Shown here: positions 13,829 to 21,319 of the stretch, in pieces
How positions within the stretch are numbered: the stretch's first letter is position 1
Layout: every line of letters starts with the position of its first letter
NCBI GenBank assembly: GCA_965204525.1
Contig: OZ241994.1
Span: forward strand, 5,456,001-5,520,000
Direction: 5' to 3'
DNA length: 64,000 nucleotides
Source of the DNA: Bin5 sp965204525
GTDB taxonomy: Bacteria > Chloroflexota > Anaerolineae > Caldilineales > Caldilineaceae
Made by a program: the position numbers and the translations under genes
Notes under the pieces: model-generated
The model's database searches: none
Told to the model about the DNA's origin: nothing
What the model saw: the letters and a program-made list of their open reading frames with translations, nothing else

Positions 13829-16176
13829 GCAGCCTCCCGTGCCGAAACCTCTGTCACCAGCTCAAACAAACGATTGGGGCTGAGCGGAATCTCGCGCACC
13901 TCCAGTCCGATATCGCGGAAGGCGTTGTCCAAGGCCTGGGCGAACAGCGCGCCAACGGGAATCGCTCCAGCCTCGCCTGCCCCTTTCATGCCCAACGGGT
14001 TTAGCGGCGACGGTGTTACAACATGGTCGCTCACGATGTTAGGGACATCTGAGGCTGTGGGCAACAGGTAGTCCATCAATGATGCATTGAGCAGCGCGCC
14101 GTTGTCGTCAAAGTGCAACTGTTCGTAAAAGGCGTTGCCGATCCCTTGCGCCACGCCGCCCTGGATCTGCCCATCAAGAATCAAAGGATTGATCACTGTA
14201 CCGCAATCGTGGACAACGACATATTTCTCTATCTCCACGAGAAACGTCTCAGGGTCCACCTTCAATACCATGGCATGGACGCCCGACGCGGTTGCGCCCC
14301 GTTCAGGCCCGAAATACTCGGTGGCCTCCAGCCCAGGCTCCGTACCTGGCTGGACCGCGCCGCGCATCGGGTTGGCTTCGGCGGCAAGCTGGCCGAGAGA
14401 TAACGATCTCTGCGGCACGCCTTTGACCTGCACCCGTCCTTCGATCAGTTCCAAGTCCTCTTCGGCGACTTCCAACTTTTCTCCTGCCAACTTCAGGATT
14501 TTTGCCCGCACTTTGGCCGCAGCGGCGTGCATGGCATTGCCGGCAACGACAGCGCCCCGGCTGGCAAACGTACCTGCCCCCCAGTAGAAAAGGTCGGTGT
14601 CTCCGGTGACGATGTGGACGTCGGATACGGCCACTCCGATCTGTTCGGCCACAACCTGGGCAAAACTTGTGTAGTGGCCCTGGCCCTGCGTTCCAACCCC
14701 CGTGGCAACACTTACTTTGCCACTGGCCTCAACTGTAACTCTTGCGCCTTCATAGGGGCCGATGCCGGTGCCTTCAATATAGTTGACGACTGCAATGCCG
14801 ACCCGCTCCCCGGCTTCTTCACGCCGCGGCTGTTCCGTCCTGATGAACTCCCCGTAACCTATCAGTTCCAGCGCTCTTTCCAGGGCAGGCTCGTAGTTGC
14901 CGCTGTCATAGACAAGCGGCGCGAAATCCTGGAAGATAATCTCATTGGAGTAGGGGAATCTATCGGGTGGGATGAAGTTCTTGCGCCGAATTTCAACCAG
15001 GTCGACATCCAACTCTTTCGCGGCAAGGTCCAGCAACCGTTCCATCACGAAGACGCCATGTTGACGCCCCGCGCCGCGGTAAGGGGTCACGATCGGCTTA
15101 TTCGTAAAGACGCTGCTGAACTCCGAGTGGTAACTGGGCACGACATAAGGGCCGAGAAGAGTGCACTGGCTGTTTATGGGAACGGTCAGACCGTAGGGAG
15201 CGTAGGCGCCGGCGTCATGCAGAAATACGTCCTTCACGCCCAGAATTGTACCGTCGCCTTTCAGGGCAATGGTGGCATCGTGCACCTGGCCGCGTTCCTG
15301 CGTGGTAGCGTAGAAGTTCTCCTCCCGGTCTTCGATCCATTTGAGAGGACTGCCTAGTTGCAATGCAGCCCAGGGCAGCAATACCTCCTCCGGGTAGAAC
15401 ATCATGATCTTGGGCCCGAAGCCGCCGCCAATAAAAGGCGCAATTACGCGCACTTGGTGCTCCGACAGCCCCAACATGGACGCCAGGCCGTTGCGTATAG
15501 CAATAGGCGCCTGAGTCGTGTCCCAGATAGTCAGCCTCTGGCTCTTCTCGTCCCAGCTGGCGACGATTCCCCGGTTTTCCAGCGCCGCGGCGGTGCCGCG
15601 GTCGTAGAGGAAGCGGCGTCGAATAACCAAATCTGCTTCTGACTCGGCCTGTGTCCAGTTGCCTTTGGTCTGGGTAACGCGCGCACTGATGTTATGTCCC
15701 AGGTCCTCGTGTACCAGGGGGGCGCCCTCGTTCAGCGCGGCTTCCAGTCCAATGACCGCGTCCAGTGGTTCGTAATCGACGAAGATGTCATCGAGCGCGT
15801 CCTCAGCGAGATAGCGGCTCTCCGCTACGACCATCGCCACGGCTTCGCCTGCATGGCGTACCTTACCCTTGGCGAGCGGCGCCTGCGTGCGCTGATGGAA
15901 TTCGAGTTGCTCTACTGGAGGCGGAGGCACCAGGAGAGGCCCCGGCTGCCAGAATTCGCCCAGATCGTCGGCAGTGTAGACGGCGGCCACCCCTGGGCGT
16001 CGACTTGCGCCCTTTACATCGATTGAACGAATTCTTGCGTGGGCCAGATCGCTGCGGAGGAAGGCTACGTGCAGCATCCCCGCCATTTGCACGTCGTCGG
16101 TGAAGAGGGCGCGGCCGGTCAGCAGTCGCGGGTCTTCATTGCGTTTGATCGGCTGGCCAAATTGACGCGTGGACAT
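13825..16176 (-). CDS. Molybdenum hydroxylase large subunit (CoxL / xanthine dehydrogenase family)
   Basis: 783 residues, normal for the family. It carries the molybdopterin cytosine dinucleotide cofactor. Landmarks are GQPIKRNEDPRLLTGRA at the N-terminus, IGGGFGPK, the TPYRGAGRQ active-site loop near residues 363-371 (the YRGAGR form-II signature, not the AYxCSFR loop of true CO dehydrogenase), QGQGHYT, and the catalytic Glu in GAGEAGAIP near residue 731. It therefore oxidises some N-heterocycle or aldehyde rather than CO. The small and FAD subunits are at 17675 and 18175; a membrane-protein gene lies between. Confidence 0.92.
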   Translation of the reverse strand: MSTRQFGQPIKRNEDPRLLTGRALFTDDVQMAGMLHVAFLRSDLAHARIRSIDVKGASRRPGVAAVYTADDLGEFWQPGPLLVPPPPVEQLEFHQRTQAPLAKGKVRHAGEAVAMVVAESRYLAEDALDDIFVDYEPLDAVIGLEAALNEGAPLVHEDLGHNISARVTQTKGNWTQAESEADLVIRRRFLYDRGTAAALENRGIVASWDEKSQRLTIWDTTQAPIAIRNGLASMLGLSEHQVRVIAPFIGGGFGPKIMMFYPEEVLLPWAALQLGSPLKWIEDREENFYATTQERGQVHDATIALKGDGTILGVKDVFLHDAGAYAPYGLTVPINSQCTLLGPYVVPSYHSEFSSVFTNKPIVTPYRGAGRQHGVFVMERLLDLAAKELDVDLVEIRRKNFIPPDRFPYSNEIIFQDFAPLVYDSGNYEPALERALELIGYGEFIRTEQPRREEAGERVGIAVVNYIEGTGIGPYEGARVTVEASGKVSVATGVGTQGQGHYTSFAQVVAEQIGVAVSDVHIVTGDTDLFYWGAGTFASRGAVVAGNAMHAAAAKVRAKILKLAGEKLEVAEEDLELIEGRVQVKGVPQRSLSLGQLAAEANPMRGAVQPGTEPGLEATEYFGPERGATASGVHAMVLKVDPETFLVEIEKYVVVHDCGTVINPLILDGQIQGGVAQGIGNAFYEQLHFDDNGALLNASLMDYLLPTASDVPNIVSDHVVTPSPLNPLGMKGAGEAGAIPVGALFAQALDNAFRDIGLEVREIPLSPNRLFELVTEVSAREAA

Positions 16177-16328
16177 GACCTATAGTGATAGCTGTCGACT
16201 AAAGTCTGAATTCCTTGTGAGTAGGGCGCGCATTTGCGGGGTGACGGTCCTTCTTTGGTATCCACCGAACGGAGCGGCCAGCGCGCAGACCCCGCACGAA
16301 GCGCTGTCTTGCCCGCCCCTCAGTCACC

Positions 16329-17678
16329 TCACCCTTTCGCCGATACAGTCATTGCCTCTGGAAAATCCTGTTGCGTAGCCGTCTCTTCCCTGCCTGAGTT
16401 CCTCAGCCAGCTGCCCAGTCCCATTGGCACGGGATACAGAGCGGCGTTCAGAAGGAAAATGAATAGCGCGGTGAGGAGGTGGTCCGGCACGGTAAAGTGG
16501 GGCAAATATCTGAGGAATAGGAATTCGATCGTCGGTTGGGCGACGATAGTATAGCCAACCATGAAGGCGCCGGATGCCGCAAGTCTCACCTGCCAGTCGC
16601 CGGGTTTGAAGCCGAATCGGTCCATCAATTGGTATGTCAAGTCCAAGAGAACCGCACCAAGAATAAAGACGAGCGTTAACCTTGGCATAGCCCCGCTAAC
16701 TATGTCGGCAAAGCTGGTCGCCGCGATTCTGATCCCGAAAAAGAAGAGCGCGAATGCCGTTGCAGACCAGGGCCCAGGAACTATCTTTCGAGCCAGAACG
16801 GACAGGAAGAAAGAGGATACTCCAATTGCCGTTGGATAGAGCCAGACGGGGCGCTGGGCCACATGACCGGTCACCTCGTTCATTTCCCACTCTGATGCGC
16901 CGATAATGAGAAAAACGCTCAAGGCCATGGCGAGGTAAAATAGGTTGACGAAACTGCGCCAATCTGGTCTGGAGAATCTCTCTCCAACAGGAAGCCTTAC
17001 CAGTTTTTCTACAATCCCGAACATGGAGAAGAGGTGTCTACGACCGCGTGTCTCAGTTCTGGATCTGGCTGGAACCGCCCTATTCCCGCCACCCATTAAG
17101 AGCCCGGCGGCGAAAATGGGTAGACTCGCGGAAGACATTGCTATGAAAATGTGGGGAGGACTCCAGGCGGTCAGATCGATCCCGTAGAGTTCATGCCAGA
17201 TTGCGTCGCCGGGGATGGAGAAAATTCCGTAGCCGGCAACGAGTACGGTTGCGCCCACATATGGATTGCGTCTGACCCAGCGTCGAGGATCGATGACACC
17301 CGCTCTCAGGTTGGGAATGGCGAGAGCTGACAGTCCGCCGACAGCGACGAGAAATGCAAGCAGAAAGCCGGCGTAGATCATCAGGTGAGGGGGCCACAGG
17401 AAGTCCTCTCCTCCAGGAACAATTCCTGTGACGACATGCTCGCTGAGATCCCAGTATCCCCCAACGCAAATCAGGAGGGCGCCAATGCCAACCAAGAGCG
17501 CAAGAGTATTGAAGAGTCGGGGAGAGTTGGAGATGTCATCCCTACTCTGTACGGTACCTGAAGTGTCGATTTTCCCCAACTGCTTCATCGGCGAAAAGTA
17601 GAGCCACCATGCCAGGAGTGCCAAGACACCTATTGCCAGTCCAGAATACATTAGGCCCTGCAAGAACAATGAACTCAC
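16329..17678 (-). CDS. Multi-pass membrane protein of unknown function within the Mo-hydroxylase operon
   Basis: 449 residues with about eleven hydrophobic segments. The motif PPH occurs twice at membrane entry points (LWPPHLMIYAGF and WSPPHIFIAMS), with GDAIWHELYGID between. Conserved-looking His, Glu and Trp near membrane faces could bind heme or metal, but no cofactor motif is certain. I do not recognise the family. ATG 17678 overlaps the stop of the 2Fe-2S subunit gene by 4 bases, and the large-subunit gene follows after 152 bases. It is therefore embedded among CoxS, CoxL and CoxM genes, which are normally contiguous. Roles as an electron-accepting membrane anchor or as a substrate permease are both possible. 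Confidence 0.8.
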   Translation of the reverse strand: MSSLFLQGLMYSGLAIGVLALLAWWLYFSPMKQLGKIDTSGTVQSRDDISNSPRLFNTLALLVGIGALLICVGGYWDLSEHVVTGIVPGGEDFLWPPHLMIYAGFLLAFLVAVGGLSALAIPNLRAGVIDPRRWVRRNPYVGATVLVAGYGIFSIPGDAIWHELYGIDLTAWSPPHIFIAMSSASLPIFAAGLLMGGGNRAVPARSRTETRGRRHLFSMFGIVEKLVRLPVGERFSRPDWRSFVNLFYLAMALSVFLIIGASEWEMNEVTGHVAQRPVWLYPTAIGVSSFFLSVLARKIVPGPWSATAFALFFFGIRIAATSFADIVSGAMPRLTLVFILGAVLLDLTYQLMDRFGFKPGDWQVRLAASGAFMVGYTIVAQPTIEFLFLRYLPHFTVPDHLLTALFIFLLNAALYPVPMGLGSWLRNSGREETATQQDFPEAMTVSAKG

Positions 17679-18157
17679 GAGGATTTCTCCTGTATCAATC
17701 TAGCGCCCAACTGCACAGCCTCGACGATCTTCTGGTATCCCGTGCAACGGCAGATATTGCCCGAAAGAAGATCGCGGATCTCCTGTTCAGTTGGATCGGG
17801 ATTCTGCTCAAGAAACGGGACCAACGACATTAGGATTCCGGGCGTGCAGAATCCGCACTGTAGACCGTGAGCTTCCCAGAATCCATGCTGTATCAGATGC
17901 ATCTGTTGGGGGCCGGCGTCCAATCCTTCAACCGTTGCCACCTCTCGTCCGTTCGTCTGCACCGCGAAGAGCAGACAGGAGCGCACTGCTTCATTGTCGA
18001 CCAGCACGGTACATGCGCCGCATACACCGTGTTCGCAGCCGACATGCGTGCCTGTCAATCCAATTTCGTGGCGCAGGAAATCGCTCAGCAATAACCGCGG
18101 CTCGACCGAGCGTTCATACTCGCGGCCATTTACCTTAACAGTGATCGTCCGGTCCAA
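17675..18157 (-). CDS. Molybdenum hydroxylase small subunit, two [2Fe-2S] clusters (CoxS type)
   Basis: 160 residues. The plant-ferredoxin-type cluster is held by C41, C46, C49 and C61 (GCEHGVCGACTVLVD, SCLLF). The second, C-terminal cluster uses C101, C104, C136 and C138 (CGFCTPGILMS, GNICRCTGYQ). It passes electrons from the molybdenum centre of the large subunit to the FAD subunit. It lies 17 bases after the FAD-subunit gene and overlaps the membrane-protein gene. Confidence 0.93.
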   Translation of the reverse strand: MDRTITVKVNGREYERSVEPRLLLSDFLRHEIGLTGTHVGCEHGVCGACTVLVDNEAVRSCLLFAVQTNGREVATVEGLDAGPQQMHLIQHGFWEAHGLQCGFCTPGILMSLVPFLEQNPDPTEQEIRDLLSGNICRCTGYQKIVEAVQLGARLIQEKSS

Positions 18158-18174
18158 TATCCAATCCTGTTCCT

Positions 18175-19059
18175 CTAGTGTCTACCGGCCTCGGTTGCCT
18201 TCTCAATAGCCTTGGACAGGACACGCTCGGCAATGATTCGTGACAGATGTCGGCGGAATGCCGGTCCGGCATGGATATCTCCCACAGGGTCAATGTCCTG
18301 CGTCGCTGCGGTATCGGCCGCGGCCCGAATAGCCGGTTCCGTCGGCCGTTCGCCGACCAGCAAATCCGCTGCCCGTTTCGCTTCGACCGGACCTTCGCCT
18401 ACGCTCAGGAATACGAGCCTCGCGTTTTCTACCGCTCCCCCACCGTCCAGTCCAACGACTGCCGCGGCCCCGCACATAGCGTAGTTGCCGTGTTGACGGG
18501 CAACCTCGTCGAAAGCCCAGCCGCTGCCAGGCGGTAAGGTGGGGAACGTCACTTCGACCAGCATTTCCTCCGGCAACATCGCGGTGACGAACAGTCCTAC
18601 ATAAAAGTCTCGCGCCGCGACCCAGCGCGCGTCTGTAACGCTGCGCACATACATGCGGGCGTCCAGCGCAACTGCCAGGGCGGGCAACTCAGCGGCCGGG
18701 TCGGCGTGGGCCAGGCTGCCCCCGATTGTGCCGCGATTGCGAATCTGGGAATGAGCGATGTGAGGCATGGCTTCGTGGAGAAGCGGCGTGACTCGCTGCA
18801 CCAGGGCGCTGCGCTCCACCGAACGCTGCCGCGTCATTGCGCCGCAGCGGAGGCCGCTCTCGTCTTCTCGAATGAAGAATAGCTCGTCGATGCCGTTGAG
18901 ATCGATCAGAGCAGCTGGCTGGGCCAGGCGAAAGTTCATCGTCGGCACCAGGCTCTGCCCGCCGGCCAAGAGCTTGGCGTCACCTCCGTAGTCCTCGAGC
19001 AGGCCCAGCGCCTCTTCCTGGGTCCGGGGCACATAATAGTCAAAGGCCGCGGGTTTCAT
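18175..19059 (-). CDS. Molybdenum hydroxylase FAD-binding medium subunit (CoxM type)
   Basis: 294 residues. FAD-contacting motifs of the CO dehydrogenase/xanthine dehydrogenase medium subunit are LLAGGQSLVPTMNFRL (about 31-46) and NRGTIGGSLAHADPAAELP (about 107-125), with a C-terminal domain from about residue 170. It completes a three-subunit hydroxylase with 17675-18157 and 13825-16176. First of the Cox-type genes in transcription order, 71 bases after the cyclase-family gene. Confidence 0.92.
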   Translation of the reverse strand: MKPAAFDYYVPRTQEEALGLLEDYGGDAKLLAGGQSLVPTMNFRLAQPAALIDLNGIDELFFIREDESGLRCGAMTRQRSVERSALVQRVTPLLHEAMPHIAHSQIRNRGTIGGSLAHADPAAELPALAVALDARMYVRSVTDARWVAARDFYVGLFVTAMLPEEMLVEVTFPTLPPGSGWAFDEVARQHGNYAMCGAAAVVGLDGGGAVENARLVFLSVGEGPVEAKRAADLLVGERPTEPAIRAAADTAATQDIDPVGDIHAGPAFRRHLSRIIAERVLSKAIEKATEAGRH

Positions 19060-19130
19060 CGTGCCCGCCCCTTCCTGCGGATGCAGTTGCCGATTGCAGA
19101 CGGCATTTGCAATGTGAGAATCACGATCCC

Positions 19131-19919
19131 TTACTCTTCCACGAACGCGACTGCCCGGCAGAAGGCCGCCTCTCCGCCCTTGAATAGCCAGGGGAAGACG
19201 CCCACTGTCAGCCGTCTGTTCTGCAACTCAGGCGCTCCGATCTGTCCGCCCATGTTTTCTACGTGCATGCAGTCGTGGGGGAAAAGCGCATTATGGGTGA
19301 GCTGATAAGCTTCTTCTGGGAACAGCTCGTCTACAGCGTCCGAGCCGCCGAACTTCTCCTCGCACTGCTGGCGAACGCGCTGCCACTGCTCTAGGGCGCC
19401 TCTGCCCAGAAAGCGTCCTATCGGCAAATTCATGGGATGATCGGTCGAGATCATGTCCACGCCCCAAATATGGATTTCCTTGTCCAACAACCACTGACAG
19501 ATGCTGTGATGAGGTCCCGGATGGCGGAGGATGTACTTTTCCTCGTCGCCCTCCTCGGCCAGGAAGGAATAGCGATGCCAGCCTGTATTGATGAAGAGAA
19601 TGTCCCCTTTCCGTACCTCTACCCGCTCCTCAATATCCTCCGGGCGGAAAATGTCCAGCTCGTCAAGCATATCGCTCAGGTCTACGATTACGCCCTCGCC
19701 GTAGAGCCAATTCAGTGGGATCTGATCGATCGTCTTGCCATTAGTGACAAAGTGGCGCGGCGCATCCAGATGCGTACCCATATGGTTCGACGACTGAATG
19801 TACTGCGCATTGACGCCGTGCTCGGACTTGCGCTTGAAATACTTGACTTCAAATGGCGGATAGAAAGGCCAGAATGAGCAGTCTGCGTTCAGAGGTTGTG
19901 AAAGATCATAAGGGATCAT
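19131..19919 (-). CDS. Cyclase-family metal-dependent hydrolase (kynurenine formamidase / isatin hydrolase fold)
   Basis: 262 residues. The family motif HxGTHxDxPxH appears as HMGTHLDAPRH (H46, H50, D52, H56), binding the catalytic metal (usually Mn or Zn). Relatives hydrolyse cyclic or N-formyl amides, including isatin, N-formylkynurenine and some ureido compounds. Here it sits between the DUF1116/FdrA genes and the molybdenum hydroxylase genes, so ring opening of a hydroxylated heterocycle is a reasonable inference, not a demonstrated function. Confidence 0.85.
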   Translation of the reverse strand: MIPYDLSQPLNADCSFWPFYPPFEVKYFKRKSEHGVNAQYIQSSNHMGTHLDAPRHFVTNGKTIDQIPLNWLYGEGVIVDLSDMLDELDIFRPEDIEERVEVRKGDILFINTGWHRYSFLAEEGDEEKYILRHPGPHHSICQWLLDKEIHIWGVDMISTDHPMNLPIGRFLGRGALEQWQRVRQQCEEKFGGSDAVDELFPEEAYQLTHNALFPHDCMHVENMGGQIGAPELQNRRLTVGVFPWLFKGGEAAFCRAVAFVEE

Positions 19920-19972
19920 TGCCCTGTTCTCCTCAATTCAATCATGGTCGGCTATCGGGTCAATTCCTGTTC

Positions 19973-21220
19973 CTAAAATCCATAATTCTCTGCAAAAGTC
20001 ACGAGTGCCTCGGTGAAAAGCTCCAACGGCGGGCGAACGAGCCCGGCGCCGATCTGGCCGACACCTGCCTCTCTGTGAGCAATGCCGGTGTTGACCCTGG
20101 GCGTGATGCCGGTCTCTACGACTGCTCGCAGGTCGATTCCTACCGGCGTGCCTCGAAAATCAAGCTGTGGGATCGTGAAGGAGCTATGTTCAGCAGCCGT
20201 GATCTCGTACATTTCCAAGGTAGCGTTGAGCGCGTCCTGGGGCGTTCCGCTGACAAAAGTAACGATCGCCGGCGCGGCCGCCATCGCAAAGGCGCCCAGC
20301 CCGGCCGTCTCCGTTATCGTGCTGTCGCCGATATCAGGATTGCCGTCTTCCGCAGTGAAACCCGGGAAATAAAGCCCGACCGGTTGCGGACACGGCGAAG
20401 TGAACCAGCGCCTACCCAGCCCGCTGACGCGAATGCCGAATTCCGTTCCGTTTCGCGCCATGGTCGTAACGATGGTGCTTTTCTCGACTCCGTGTCCGGC
20501 GTCGGCCATGGCCTTGCAGGCCGCCATGACAGGGTTGAGGACACTGAGTGCATTATCCCCCAATGCCTCTATGATTGCGCCAGCCGTGGTCGGGTCCGGC
20601 GCCGCCTTGGCTATGTGCGGGGCCAGCTGCTTGGTGTAGAGGACCGAACCTGCCTTATTGCGATTATGGCCTTCATCACCCATGTGTAGCGCCTCAGCCA
20701 GCAGGGCCCGAATGTCCACTCCCGAACAAGCTTCAATTGCAACGCCAAGTACGGGCGCCATCACCTCGTGCATCCAACGCAGCCTTTCCTGCACCTCTTC
20801 GCTATAGGCCCCGTAGCGCAAGACCTTGCCATATCCCTCGTTAAGGTTCGAATAGGCCCGGTTCCCGTGCGTCATGTTCTCCACCACGTAGACGGCCATT
20901 GAAGGTGAGATCACACCTGCCATCGGCCCGACCGAACTGTGGTGATGACAGGGCGCAAGTTGGACTTTCCCGCTTACGATCAGCCGCTCGGCCTCCTCCT
21001 CGTCGCCGGCTTTACCCTCAAAGATCAACGCCCCAATTAGAGCGCCTCGTAACGGGCCGGAGGCCTGCTCCCAGGCAATCGGAGGGCCGGCATGAAGCAG
21101 CAGGTTATCGTGCATGCCTGGAATCAAATCGAGCGCCTTGCCCAGACCTGTCAGAACAGGCCGGGCCTCAGTCATTCGCTCAACGGCGGTCACATTGGCG
21201 CTGTCTATGATACTTGCCAT
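19973..21220 (-). CDS. DUF1116 protein (YlbE/AllG-like)
   Basis: 415 residues. The family is represented in E. coli by YlbE (AllG), which with FdrA (AllF) and YlbF (AllH) forms an oxamate carbamoyltransferase that recovers carbamoyl phosphate at the end of anaerobic allantoin breakdown. Matching segments are LLLHAGPPIAWEQASGPLRGALIGALIFEGKA, APCHHHSSVGPMAGVISPSM, GHNRNKAGSVLYTKQLAP and AFAMAAAPAIVTFVSG. GGAGGGG precedes ATG 21220. The FdrA gene is directly upstream (99-base gap); a DUF2877/AllH gene and a carbamate kinase gene are not found in the window. Confidence 0.88.
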   Translation of the reverse strand: MASIIDSANVTAVERMTEARPVLTGLGKALDLIPGMHDNLLLHAGPPIAWEQASGPLRGALIGALIFEGKAGDEEEAERLIVSGKVQLAPCHHHSSVGPMAGVISPSMAVYVVENMTHGNRAYSNLNEGYGKVLRYGAYSEEVQERLRWMHEVMAPVLGVAIEACSGVDIRALLAEALHMGDEGHNRNKAGSVLYTKQLAPHIAKAAPDPTTAGAIIEALGDNALSVLNPVMAACKAMADAGHGVEKSTIVTTMARNGTEFGIRVSGLGRRWFTSPCPQPVGLYFPGFTAEDGNPDIGDSTITETAGLGAFAMAAAPAIVTFVSGTPQDALNATLEMYEITAAEHSSFTIPQLDFRGTPVGIDLRAVVETGITPRVNTGIAHREAGVGQIGAGLVRPPLELFTEALVTFAENYGF

Positions 21221-21319
21221 GAAGCCCCTCCGGGCGACACAGTTGGTTCGGTGGTCGTTTCGATGCCTTGCCTACGAGTTGAGCCCGTCTCCAGCCAAAA
21301 AGGAGGCGGCCCATCATTC

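Noticed and set aside
14527..15357. 276-residue plus-strand frame inside the CoxL gene
   Set aside because: Shadow of the large hydroxylase subunit; no motif, no ribosome binding site.
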